Origin: Panopea generosa
Taxonomy: Eukaryota > Mollusca > Bivalvia > Adapedonta > Hiatellidae
Direction of reading: 5' to 3'
Assembly: GCA_029582155.1 (NCBI GenBank)
Contig: CM055909.1
Location: 47,184,412-47,248,411, forward strand
Length of the DNA: 64,000 nt
Under the pieces are notes generated by a model, which saw nothing but the letters and a program-made list of their open reading frames with translations, did no database searches and was not told where the DNA came from. Every line of letters begins with the position of its first letter. Position 1 is the first letter of the stretch. Positions 12,490 to 25,100 of this stretch are shown piece by piece. Both the position numbers and the translations under genes were made by a program.

Positions 12490-15030
12490 AAATTAAATGT
12501 TTCAATATGATATGGCTACCATGCATTCGAATATTTCTACTGTGCTATATTAGTTTGTCACCAAGATAAATTTGGTCTAAAGCTCTGTCGACGAACAGTT
12601 TAGTCAGAAAAATTAAAACACATTATACCAGTGTAAATATGTCTCAGACGCAATTTAATAGTTTCACATGCCTCGTTATATGAGGCATTTGTCCATCAAT
12701 GAAATCCACCAATATATTGTGTTTTGGAATTGACATTTAGCGGCTTTAAAAAGAAATTGGATGCTTCGTAAAAGAATTGAAGATTATTCAATTATCACGT
12801 CAATATAGAAAGAGGAAAATGCAATCAAAGGCCAGACTAGCAAAATAAACCCCTGGAAGCGTGTCCCGGAATCAATTATGTCTATTATAGATTAACGTAC
12901 GGATTTAAGAAAGTTTATCGACTGTCTTATTAAAACATAGTCTTCAGCAATCATATACAGTATTATGTTTTTACGATATAGCAAACTGAATATGACCGGA
13001 TATGCAACAGTAGTTTTATATATAGAAAATGGACCAACAAGATCTAGTTTACAGATAATTCTGTAGAACGGACCTGCTCTCCCGTTTGGGTCCGTTTAAT
13101 AGCAATGTTGGTTGATTGCTTCAGGGACAGTTTGAATAATGTTATTGAATAGTAGGTGTTTTATTGCAATGAATTGTGGGACAGGCATAGAATTACCTGC
13201 TTTTTTCATTGGAGATTAATATCCCTGAAGCGGGAGATATAATTTTGTTAGAAATACTATGCAAGGATGTATTCAACTATGTATATTTAGCCATTTGGAT
13301 TCTCAAACGACGTAGAAGACAGATGTGTTTGTTATAATATGTAAAATTCACATTTCATTGCAATGGAATGCGTGAACAGTGTTGTTAAAATCGACCACTA
13401 CGACAAATGTTGCAGACGAACGTACATTATTTTACATGAATTGTCGACACATTGATAGATACTAACCATTTTATTTACATCCCGCAGTAATTTAGTCTGC
13501 TGAAATTGTAAAACCGAAGTCGTCTGCTTAAGCATAATGAAAAGTAAAGTAGCTGCGCCGATTCTGCGCGAGGAAAAAGGCCATTTATATAAGGAGTGAC
13601 AAGTCTTATTGAACAGGAAAATGACCAATTCTGCAATAAATGATCTTTGTGCCCATAGATAACATCCGATGGAAGCGATAATGTGTGTTGCAGAGATGGC
13701 AAGCTAATTTCACTATTTCCTGTCAGACTGACATTAAAACAATATTTTAAAAGAAGTATATCAGGAAGTTTCAAACATGGCAGAAACCATTTGTCTTCAA
13801 TATACCATGCCTATATATATATATCTATATATATATATATATACAAACTGATCCCGTATTGCAATAAAGCTATCTCCTTAAACATGCCAGTATAAAATAA
13901 AGTAGATTTCCTGCTTAAAACTTCAACGTATTTTGCGACGAGTCATGTGATTTTATGTTGAGGCAAATTTTATCTTTTGATTACATATTGCAGAATGAGT
14001 TTCATCTTTGAAAGAGGCCAAATGACAAGGTGAAGGTCGTCAAGCAGTATATGTGTGCTGTCAGTTTTTTAAATTGGGAATTAGTTTCAATTTCACCGCT
14101 GTAAAACATCATTTTTGTCACATGTTGGCGGACATGAAATACCAAATCAATCGTATCTTATTTATTAATTATAATAAGATGCCATGTATCCATTTGAAAA
14201 AAAAATGTTATTATATTCAGACATGTATATGGATTCTTTCCATTAAAACTGCCTTTAACTATTTGTGTAATTGAAGTTGATGTCTATAAATGTTTTCTTG
14301 TTTAATATGATATAAGAAATAACAATAATATGAATAAAAAATTTGCTTGAGGGAAATATAAGACATAGCGTATAAATAAACAAGGGGGTTAGCGATCCTT
14401 TAAGGAAAGATTGTAATTGCATTCATTAATCTTTACGCGCACAAAGTGACATATTTATGTGTCGACGTGCCGCAAAACACCATTCATTCATTCAATCAGG
14501 AAAGATGCAGCAGAAAAGAGAAATGAGTACTACATTTATATAAGTATTCGATGAATATAAAATCAAGCGGTAAATTCGGTCATTTTGACCCCCCCCCCCC
14601 CCAAAAAAAAAATTTGATGGGCTTAAATTTCAAAAATATGCAAATTTTACGCTTTTAACAAAATTGTAAAACAAAACACTTTACTTGACATCCTCTCAAG
14701 TTTCCAACTTATACCAAAATAGGATAATGCTGATAGAAACCAAAAAAGTGGCACGCGTGAACTCATCGAAATACCACATAAGTATGTGTTTAATACACCA
14801 AATATAAATTGCTCTCAGTCATAATTACTGTTATCTGAAATTTACACTGTATGATTAACAAGTCAAAGTCTATAATCAACCTTATTTATGAGAAGAAATA
14901 CTGTGGAAAAAAACATCTCATCTTGTATAAATATACAACGAAATAAATACAGTTTACATTTTTAATTTCAACTCAAAAGGTATCACTGTCTTGGAACAGC
15001 CAGTACGAAATAACGCCGATAGTAGGTTTA
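12490..15030. other. Noncoding stretch with simple-sequence tracts
   Basis: Contents are an (AT)n/(ATCT) tract at about 13808-13843, and a 14-C homopolymer followed by ten A at 14589-14612. Overlapping frames at 13398-13895 lack recognisable domains. No splice-supported exon was recognised. Confidence 0.5.
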
Positions 15031-15039
15031 ACCTGGTTA

Positions 15040-15245
15040 AGGCCGGGCCAGCAAAGGTACAACCATATCAGTCGGTATCGCGCCCGACTGTCAATCCGCA
15101 GATCGTTGTTTCTAATCCCACACAGCCACAGTCTATGTTGTGATTGGATGTGAACTTTCTTCTACAACTACATGTATGAGTATCTCATCTCCAAATGTAT
15201 GTGGTAGAAAAGTAGTCAATGATGTGCAAAGGTTTTTTGAGCTGT
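15040..15245 (+). mobile_element. tRNA-derived SINE, family A (partial, diverged)
   Basis: The tRNA-like head contains ATATCAGTCGGTATCGCGCC, CGACTGTCAATCC and a weak box B (GTTTCTAATCC). It is followed by CACAGTCTATGTTGTGATTG and the block GTAGTCAATGATGTGCAAAG, matching the family A body. The 3' half with CTGGTTAAC is missing. Confidence 0.7.
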
Positions 15246-15524
15246 CACATTTCTTATTTGCGCCTAGAATTGATACAGATTTTTTTAGAAAAAGCAACAA
15301 TAGTACTTCTTTTCCCAGAATATATCCGTGTATACAATGGTGACTTAATATTCTTCACACATGTATATCATTACAAAAATAAGAAAATATATAACCGACG
15401 TAGAGGAAGAATTAAAAGAAGCAGCATAAACACAATCAATGTAACGAGGAAAATATACTCAGTACACATACATAGATAATAAATGACCACAGCGTTGGTC
15501 AGTAGCCAAAGACGCCACAAGTGA

Positions 15525-15705
15525 GCTTAACTCTGGTTGAATCTGGCTCAATCGGAGAGTTAACAAAGGCATCGTGAGTTCGAATCCTCTCACAGTCACA
15601 GTCTCTGTGAAGATTGGTCGTGAATTATGCCCTATCCATATGAGTATCCCATCGCTGTATTATGTGAGGAAGTAGTCAGTGACATGCAGAGATAAAGTAT
15701 GTCTA
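15525..15705 (+). mobile_element. tRNA-derived SINE, family A (partial)
   Basis: CTGGCTCAATCGGAGAGTTA (box-A region) and GTGAGTTCGAATCCTCTCAC (intact box B) are followed by CACAGTCTCTGTGAAGATTG and GTAGTCAGTGACATGCAGAG. It aligns with the 15040 copy about 490 bp upstream and is likewise truncated before the CTGGTTAAC block. Confidence 0.8.
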
Positions 15706-15709
15706 GTAT

Positions 15710-16860
15710 CCGTTATATTAAATTCAACATTCCCATTACGAAAAAAAATATATACAAACAAAAATGACCTTTAAGAACCACCAGCACTTTAATGGCCATT
15801 GACTGGACACGCAGCTGATATCGAAGTAGTCATCAGACTGCATCGTAAAATACGCGAACCAAGATTATTGGACATGCTATAAGATGACACTATCTGTTAT
15901 CATTACGTTTCTAAGAAATCACTATCACAAAATATTTTTCAATTTGCAAACGGAAATTACAAATTTATCCATATTACTTGTATTTTATTATCTTCAGAAA
16001 AGATGTAATTAAATAAGTACATATTATTGTATGTGTTAATTAAAAGGTATAAAAGTCCTCCTCCGGATAAGTATTTTTTTATATGAGGTGAGATGATATG
16101 AGAGCATCATAAGAAAACATGGTACAACCCCCTATGCAATGGCCCCTGTTCTTTCTTGCTGTATGTATGATTCGACCTGATGCGAGAACGACTAATTGCC
16201 CGACCTCTAGCAACGTGGAGTTGTTTTTTATAGTAAATGTAATATAACGAAGAGATTTCTTTGAGACCGGTAGCTTGTCTAAGGAAAATGGCGACCCTAG
16301 AAGCAATATCGATCGCTGATTGGATCAACGACTTGATTGACATCCCGCGTCAGGTCAATTGTACTGGTTATGGCTATTGTATCTGTGTTGATTGCATTCA
16401 TGCTATCGTTGTGACCATTGGATGGCGCCTTTTCTCGTTGGACAAATATTTACGTATTTATTATATCAACTAACCTATACATGATACATATTTTTACAAA
16501 AGTTTTAAAATGGCCGACATTGTGTTTAAATCTTGCAACATGCCAGAACAGCACTTAACGTGTCTGAACGCAAGTTTAACACTGTTGTGGCTTTCAGTCT
16601 TTCAGAAATTGGAAAACATTAATAACTGAGCAGAAATCAATTTCAAAAATAATTTATCAAAATATTACTTTTTGATAAGATCTCTAAACTAAATGCAGAG
16701 GTTGACATCAATTTTGTAAGATGCAAAAGCTATATTTGTTTATTTAAAGTCTAATTGAAAGATTTGTCATTTCCTAATAAGAAGGAAAACTTCTGGGATA
16801 TTAATTAAACAGTCCCAGTAAAGCATCAGACGACAGAAGTGTGTAAAGAGTATTCTCACA
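15710..16860. other. Noncoding stretch, nothing recognised
   Basis: Three frames of 70-78 codons overlap at 16079-16473 on both strands. They are mutual shadows without a domain. No repeat was recognised. Confidence 0.5.
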
Positions 16861-16867
16861 ATAATGT

Positions 16868-18615
16868 CAAACAATACGACGTTAAAGTGAATGTACGTAT
16901 AATACGACGTTAAAGTGAATATATAACACGACGTTACAGTGAATATATAACATGACGTTAAAGTACATATATAACACGACGTTAAAGTGAATACGTGATA
17001 CGACGTTCAAGTGAATATATAACACGAAGTTAAAGTTAATATAGAACACGACGTAACAGTGAATATGTAATGCGCCGTTAAAGTAAATATAGAACATGAC
17101 GTTACAGTGAATATATGATACGACGTAAAGTGAATATCTGATACGACGTTAAAGTGAATGTACGTATAATACGACGTTAAAGTGTGTATATATAACACGA
17201 CGTTACAGTGAATATATAACACGACGCTAAAGTGTATATATATAACACGACGTTAAAGTGAATACATGATACGACGTTCAAGTGAATATATAACACGACG
17301 AAACGGTGAATATATAATACGACGTTAATGTGAATATATAACACGACGTTACAGTGAATATATAACACGATGTTAAAGTGCATATATAACACGACGTTAA
17401 AGTGAATACATTATACGACGTTCTAGTGAATATATAACACGACGTTACAGTGAATTTATAATGCGCCGTTAAAGTTAATATAGAACATGACGTTACAGTG
17501 AATATATGATATGACGTAAAGTGAATATCTGATACGACGTTAAAGTGAATGTACGTATAATACAACAATAAAGTGTATATATAACACGACGTTACAGTGA
17601 ATATATAACACAACGCTAAAGTGTATATATATAACACGACGTTAAAGTGAATACATGATACGACGTTCAAGTGAATATATAACACGACGAAACAGTGAAT
17701 ATATAATACGACGTTAATGTGAATATATAACACCACGTTACAGTGAATATATTACACGATGTTAAAGTGCATATATAACACGACGTTAAAGTGAATACAT
17801 GATACGACGTCCTAGTGAATATATAACACGACGTTACAGTGAATACATAATGCGACGTTAAAGTTAATATAGAACACGACGTTAAAGTAAATATAACATG
17901 ACGTTAAAGTGAGTATATCACACGACGTTTAAGTGAATATTTAACACGACGTTAATGTGAATATAATACACGACACTAAAGTGAGTATATAACACGAAGT
18001 CAAAGTAAATATATAACACGACGTTACTGTGAATATATAATACGACGTTAAAGTGAATATAGAACACGGCGTTAAAGTGAATACATGATACGACATTCTG
18101 GTGAATATATAACACAACGTTACAGTAAATATATAATGCGCCGTTAAAGTTAATATAGAACTTGACGTTACAGTGAATATATGATATGACGTAAAGTGAA
18201 TATCTGATACGACGTTAAAGTGAATGTACGTATAATACGACGTTAACGTGTATATATAACACGACGTTACAGTGAATATATAACACGAAGTTAAGTGAAT
18301 ATATAACACGACGTCACAGTGAATATATAATGCGACGTTAAAGTTAATATAGAACACGACGTTAAAGTAAATATAACACGACGTTAAAGTGAGTATATCA
18401 CACGACGTTTAAGTGAATATATAACACGACGTTAATGTGAATATAGAACACGACGCTAAAGTGAGTATATAACACGAAGTTAAAGTAAATATATAACACG
18501 ACGTTACTGTGAATATATAATACGACGTTAAAGTGAATATAGAACACGACGTTAAAGTGAATATATAATACGACATTGTAGTGAATATATGAATAATACG
18601 ACGTTACATTGAATT
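16868..18615. repeat. ~24-bp satellite array, about 1.75 kb
   Basis: About 70-75 units of the type ACACGACGTTAAAGTGAATA followed by TATA, with 21-24 bp variants (TTACAGTG, TTAATGTG, CTAAAGTG; GAACACG or GATACG junctions). A longer marker, GTGAATGTACGTATAATAC, appears at about 16889, 17156, 17546 and 18221. The surrounding unit order is also partly repeated, so longer blocks have been duplicated. As 24 is divisible by three and the minus strand lacks stops in one phase, long false frames (up to 152 codons, repeating LYIHFNVV) appear on the minus strand. Confidence 0.97.
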
Positions 18616-18619
18616 TTTT

Positions 18620-20915
18620 TGGCGAAAACAAAGAACTGATAAATATAGAAAAATACACAAACTAATGTTTAACGATGAAAACAAAACAAACACATGTTTC
18701 CCACCAAGCAAGCCCTAGTCACTAACGTAACTTTATAACATATAAGACGGAATGTTCAACAAAATACAGGTTAGACACCACTTCTAGTTGAATTGAAGAA
18801 GCAAGATCTCGTAACGAACATACTAATAAAAATCTTGAGTATAACTTATGTGCTCGCAACTATAACTGACACATATTGTCACATAAAGCATTTGACAGAG
18901 CTTGGTGTCAAACCTGAGACCACAGCAGTAAAAAGTGAATGGTGGTAAAACGGTATCTAACACCACATATATCATATATACTAATTATGTCAATGAGAGC
19001 CGTCGATAATGTGGGAGTTTCTACGAGAGGTGAGAGAGGTGGGACGTGTTTATGACAAACCGTAATTACGGAGCAATGTAAATATAACTTAATCCTGAAT
19101 AAATGGATAGCAGAGCACAGAGCGCAAATAAGAAACGAAACAAAAATAAATATTTTTTTTTAATCTGTTTATGAGGAATGATAATGAAATAAACAATACT
19201 CTTACTACCCTATTCGCAACAAGGATGATCCCTATAGTCCCAAAAAGACGAGATATAATGACAGCACTCTGTGTCCGAGAAAAGACAACGATTATGGTGA
19301 AGATTAATGTAAACCACAACACGAATTACATTGTCATAAGACAAATATACCACATGCTAAACAAATAGAAGGCAATCAGTGTTTATTAACATTTATCATA
19401 CACATACCAATATGTTGTATTCAAACATTTCAGATTAATGAGTTGACAGATATTACAAAGAAATGTCCTATCTTGGATAAAAATAAATAATAAAAACCGA
19501 TAAAAACTCCGACTTTCCAAGATGTCTGATGAGAAAGGGTCAATTGGCTGAATCAGATATAAACACTTTCTCCGGACAAGATTACTTTGAAGAAGTTAAT
19601 AGAAAGAATTGTGTCGTATAATTCACTCTTTTTCAATATTGTGAGATGAGTTATTGGTACAAACGAAAACGTGATGTAAGGAGTTGTTAATGCCTATAAT
19701 AATTATTCTTATCTTCGAACATCGATAAAGGCAATATACACCATTGAATTGTGCGTCTGGATACGGCGAGGTAATTAACAGTTAGACCAACACAGGCGCA
19801 ACCTACTGTCGGACAGAACAAATGATTTGTTTAAAACACAACGATTAAAAGCGACATTAATGATAGAGCACAAACAGTCGAAGTATTCATTTAAATTAAA
19901 CAGACACGTATTCAGTCTCCGGCACCGGCCATCACATGTGTATAAGACGAAAGCGAACAATAGGTCTATATAAAATAGTATAAACTTTCGTTTAAATGTA
20001 TTCTTCACTAGTTTTGTTAACTAGTTGTAGTCGACATTCGGACTGGCTGCTGCGAAACTTGGTTATAGTGGAGCATTTTGTTTATTTATTTTATGGCGGA
20101 GGGAGTATTAACTGGACGGTGGAACGTGTTGCAGTCGTGTATACAACGTAGTTTGCCTATCAATCAAAATTTGATCACGAGTGTTTACAACACCGAGGTC
20201 TGTGTACGTACTTATCATCGTTCACTTTCATCTATTCTTGAATCTTACAATCGGTATGTTTGCTCGCGGAAATAATCCCGGTGATAAACGCCTATAACAT
20301 TTACATAAAGATTAGCGTGATGTTGATAATTGCTTGGAGCTGTCAATCATTTTGAATCCTTTAAGGACGTTAAGATATTTCATGTTTGTTTTAACCGCAT
20401 AAAACATAAGGCTTAATTGTAACGCTGAATGTTTATTTGTAGTTTGTTCTTTTTAAGCCTTTGGTTCGTATACATTGTCGCATTTCGCAAGTACGTGTTA
20501 AAATAAAAAAACACAGCAAAAAATCACTTATATTAAATTCGAACACGTCATTCGGCACCGGCTGACAGATACAACTTGTGAAATTTATCGATGATACTGT
20601 TTTTTCGATTAAGTCATTTTCTGTGGTTAGAATACGTTTATATTAACAGGACACACAGCTTATAAGGTATTGAACATATCTGTCGATTTGCATTTTTGAA
20701 ATACAGACTAGTTATCGTGATATTTGATTGACATTTTTGGAGGTGTACCGCTGTATTATATTTGGTGGGTGGGGTGTATACAAGCTTATACTCCACGGGC
20801 AGAGAGGGAAATTCGTCACGCTTGAGTACACACGATAAGTTTATGTTGTAATACACGACAAGAGAAGTGCACGAATCAACGGTTCACCTGTTCAAATTAA
20901 GCCACACCGAACATT
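18620..20915. other. Spacer leading into the LINE; probably includes its 5' UTR
   Basis: No host gene is recognised. From about 20040 the base composition becomes less AT-rich and resembles ORF1 more than the flank, so a 5' UTR with an internal promoter may begin somewhere in 20040-20900. I found no target-site duplication to fix the 5' end. The frame at 20078-20275 (65 codons) has no domain. Confidence 0.45.
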
Positions 20916-20919
20916 TAAG

Positions 20920-22113
20920 ATGTCTTGTCTTAACTATGACACTATAACCCAAGATGCGGAGGCTTATGTTGATTCTATCATGTCGTCCCAACGGATAACG
21001 CGAGTTAATACGCCACAACATAGTGGACGTAAGAGACATCTTTCTGTTCCCCTCGCTAATGATAGTACAGTGAAGAAGGCCAGAAATGACGATCCGTGTC
21101 GCGTTAGGGTGACCGCTAAACGTTCGCTTTATCAAGCCGCGCCTACTCCTGCTCCCCGTAATATCAATGTTACTCAGGCGGAGGTCCATCACGACTCGGA
21201 TATAGGTGTTAAGGATATTCTAGCCAAGATGTCCGCAGACATGCATATGCTTTTTACCTCGCTGTCCGAGCGTATTGATAAGTTAGAATCCGGACTTGAG
21301 CAACGGATATCTGCCAAAGTGGCTCAACTGTTGGACAAACGCGTCAACGTGGAACTAGGGCGCATTAAGAAAGATGTCGACTCTAAACTCGACACTTTCA
21401 GAGACACATTACGTGAAGAGATCGCTGATGATCTTCAAGAGATAAACAATAAAATGAGTTCTATTGTGACTCCTGCGACAAACAATACACCGGATATTTC
21501 TCTGAATGTTGTCATTAGAAATCTCCCCGAAAGTGTCAACGAAAATCTGGATGAGAAGGTCAACTCACTTATTTCACATGGCCTGAAAATTAATTCTGTT
21601 TCTGTTGCCAGTACAGAACGTAAACTGTCAAATAATAACAGTAGAGCCGGTGTGGTAATCGCTAAGTTGAAATCTAGTGCCGATAAAAGTAAGGTAATGT
21701 CTTCCAAGTCTTCATTAAAGAATAACCGTCAATATCCTGACGTTTTTATCCATAATGACCAAACAAGAGACGATCGCTTGATGTCTAATAATTTCAAAAC
21801 CATCATTGATGCCATCAACCGCGGTGATAAATTGTCACTACATGGTTCGCGAGTTGTGAATAGACGCAACCACCACAATGGTAACACTCGTGATAACGGC
21901 TATCATACTCGAGGCGGTAGTACGAGGCCCAGGTCCGATAATTCAACTGACGCTTCTACGGGATCGGTTTCACACTCTGGTGCTGCTCAAACCTCGGGTC
22001 AACAAGGTCAGAACTCAAACAGACAGAGCCAACACAGCTGGAACACGGCAAATGGCAGGCGTGGCGGTCGAGGATATGGTCGACGTGGTAATGGACATAG
22101 AGGTCGTTGCTAG
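20920..22113 (+). CDS. LINE ORF1 protein (RNA-binding, coiled coil, RGG tail)
   Basis: 397 residues. By analogy with other LINE ORF1 products it should bind the element's RNA and package it with ORF2. Residues ~1-95 are basic and low in structure. Residues ~97-185 form a charged helical stretch with heptad-like leucines (SLSERIDKLESGLEQRI onward), a likely coiled coil for oligomerisation. Residues ~191-310 hold an RRM-like region with VVIRNLPE at its first strand and VFIHNDQTRDDR near its end. From ~330 the protein becomes Asn/Ser/Gln-rich and ends in Gly-Arg repeats (GRRGGRGYGRRGNGHRGR), a typical nucleic-acid-binding tail. The ATG has a purine at -3. The frame ends in TAG at 22111-22113. 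Beyond that stop the same frame stays open into ORF2. Function is inferred from layout, not from a database hit. Confidence 0.9.
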   Translation: MSCLNYDTITQDAEAYVDSIMSSQRITRVNTPQHSGRKRHLSVPLANDSTVKKARNDDPCRVRVTAKRSLYQAAPTPAPRNINVTQAEVHHDSDIGVKDILAKMSADMHMLFTSLSERIDKLESGLEQRISAKVAQLLDKRVNVELGRIKKDVDSKLDTFRDTLREEIADDLQEINNKMSSIVTPATNNTPDISLNVVIRNLPESVNENLDEKVNSLISHGLKINSVSVASTERKLSNNNSRAGVVIAKLKSSADKSKVMSSKSSLKNNRQYPDVFIHNDQTRDDRLMSNNFKTIIDAINRGDKLSLHGSRVVNRRNHHNGNTRDNGYHTRGGSTRPRSDNSTDASTGSVSHSGAAQTSGQQGQNSNRQSQHSWNTANGRRGGRGYGRRGNGHRGRC

Positions 22114-22173
22114 GTACACGTCGGGTTCTGGAATGTTAGGGGTTGGAATTGTGATTCTACTAGTGATAATTTT
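22111..22173 (+). other. In-frame TAG junction carrying the first endonuclease motif
   Basis: ORF1 ends TGC-TAG. Reading on in the same frame gives VHVGFWNVRGWNCDSTSDNF directly before the ORF2 ATG at 22174. WNVRGW (tryptophan codon at 22129) matches the N-terminal asparagine motif that binds metal in APE-type endonucleases, so this 60-nt stretch belongs functionally to ORF2 although no ATG precedes it. The base after the stop is G (UAG-G), a context also seen at some recoded stops. Whether recoding happens is inference. Confidence 0.85.
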
Positions 22174-25100
22174 ATGTTGAGGTCATCATGTTTGAACTCT
22201 CTAAACCTAGATATTATAGGCATTGCCGAATCTCATCTTAAAGCTAGTGATGTACTACAGCTAGAAGGTTACCAATGGTACGGTAATAATCGCAAAAACT
22301 TACATATACGGGCTAGGACGGGTTCTGGGGGAGTTGGACTTTTTATTCGCAATGACATTGTAAAGTGGTTTAATATATCTGTTCTAGATAACACTAGAGA
22401 AGGTGTTCTTTGGTTACAACTTACTCATAAAACAGAAGATATCGTGATTTTACCATGCGTATGTTACCTTCCTCCCGATAACTCGTCCCGTCACGTAGAT
22501 GCTTTTAATTTTTACGATAATCTTTTGACGGATATGTATGAATACCAAAATGTAGGAATACCGTTTATATGTGGAGATTTCAATAGCCGTTGTGGCGATA
22601 ACAATGATTTTATTGTTGGTGTTGATTCTTTGTGTGAAAGAAATGTCGTTGATTTTAAGACCAATGCATTTGGTGATATTTTAATTGAATTTCTTATTAA
22701 TGCCAATATGTGTATTCTTAATGGTCGTAATTTTATAAACAATGATTTTACATCTATTTCTACTAAAGGTTGTTCCGTTGTTGACTTCTGTTTAGTAAGT
22801 CATGATAATTTATCACTGTTCGATGATTTTTCAGTTGTACGTGCTGTTGATGCCGTCAACCTTTGTAATAATATTTGTGCAATTGCTCCAACAAGTATTC
22901 CAGATCATTCAGTATTAACATGGTGTATAAAGTTTGAAAATCCAACTGTTTTTACGAATAAATCAGATGTTACTGATGGATACGATAAATTTGACGTACA
23001 TAGTATGCCAAATGATTTTTTGGCTGGTACTGATATTGTTACCAAGGTTAATGCCGCAATTGCAGACTTGGAAGGCAGTCTCCGTTCACAAACTGATATC
23101 GATGTGGCTTTTAATGGCTGGTGTGACATTGTTAATCATGAAATGTATAACCGGCTGCCTTTTAGGTCTGTATGTTGCGGCATTAACAATAAGAAAAGGC
23201 GTATTGGAAAGCCTTGGTGGAATAATACTTTGACTGATTTATGGAACTCTGTTTGTAAGTCTGAAAAAGATTGGTTAAACTGTAATGTTATTTATCTAAA
23301 AAATAAACTCAAATCTGATTACTGTTATGCTAGAAAGTTATTTGATAGAGAGGTTCAACGCTCTAAACGCCATCATTGGTATAAAATACAAGATGATATG
23401 TTAAATGATATAAATAATGATCCGAAAGAATTCTGGAAATCTATTGGTAAAATAGGCATACATAATAACAAGAAAAAGTCAATTCCAATGGAGGTTCTTC
23501 TGGATGATGGTAACTTGACTTCAGATGTTAAGGATGTTTTAAGTAAATGGGAGAAAGATTATAGTAACCTTTATAACTCTACTATTGATTCCATAAGAAC
23601 TAATGATCATAATAATGTTGGTAACACGAATACTAGTTTTATTTTGGATGAGCATATATCTATTCTAGAAGTAAAAAAAGCTATTGAAAATGCTAAAAAA
23701 GGTAAAGCACATGGTATAGATAAAATACCGGTGGATGTTCTTAAAAATGATACTTCGGTATACTTTTTACATGTTCTTTTTAATGTTTGTTTTAATAAAG
23801 GTTGTATTCCATCTTTATGGGGTAAATCTATTATAAATCCTATACCTAAGTCAAGCTCCGCCGACCCAAAAGACCCACTCTCTTATAGGGGTATATCATT
23901 ATCATCATCCATGTATAAATTGTATAGTTCTATATTGAATAATCGTCTATATATTTGGTCGGAAAATAATAATAAAATTGTTGACGAGCAGAATGGTTTT
24001 CGGAAAAAACGTAGCACAATAGACCAACTTTCATCTCTAACAAATATTATAGATACTAGGAAAAAGCTTAAACGCTCTACATTCTGTGCTTTCATTGATT
24101 TTAAAAAAGCTTACGATTACATCAATAGAGACAAGCTTTGGAAAAGATTGCAGTGTATTGGTGTTTCTAGTAAAATGCTTGTAGCTGTCAAATCTTTATA
24201 TGCATCTGTTTCCTCCTGTGTGAGGGTAAATAATTTTTATACCAACTGGTTTCCAGTGAATTCTGGTTTAAGACAAGGCTGTTCATTGTCACCCGTATTA
24301 TTCAATTTGTTTATAAATGACCTAGCATTACGTATAAAATCCCTTGGTAAAGGTATCTGTATTGATAATGAAAATGTTAGCATTTTAATGTATGCTGATG
24401 ATATTGTACTTCTTGCTGAAAATGAAGAAAACCTGCAGCATATGCTTAATGAGTTAAATAGCTGGTGTAGTATTAACAGTATGACAATTAACTTTACTAA
24501 GAGTAGCATCGTACATTTCAGACCATTGTCAATTGCTAAATCAGATATTGTATTTACTTGCGGTGACAATGTTCTAACTTATACTGATAAATATGTATAT
24601 CTTGGATTAACATTGACAGAGCATCTAGATTTTAATGTAACTGCAAAAATAGTGGCTCAAAGCGCTGGTCGTGCTCTAGGTTTACTTATTGCCAGGTATA
24701 AAAGCTTAGGTGGAATGCCCCATAAAGTATTTACAAAGTTGTTTAATTCACTTGTTTGGTCTGTTATATCGTATGGAGCTACAATATGGGGCGTTAAATC
24801 TTATTCGTGCATAAATTCAATACAAAATAGGGCGATGCGATTTTTTCTGGGAACTGGCAAATATACACCTACTGCAGCCATTTCAGGCGATATGGGTTGG
24901 GTCCCTCCAATAGTCAAACAATGGAAATGTATAGCCAGACATTGGGTACGCAACATCTATACAATTGATACAAGATTAAATAAAAGAATATTTATTTGGG
25001 CACGAAATAAAGCTAATAACTCTTGTAAAAATTGGGTTTTCACAGTTATAAATCAATTTGATAGTTTACAGCTTCATATTCATACATACTCAAACATTAA

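Noticed and set aside
16882-18658. Several 65-152-codon minus-strand frames rich in YIHFNVV
   Set aside because: They are translations of a 24-bp satellite whose length is a multiple of three; no start context, domain or splice support.
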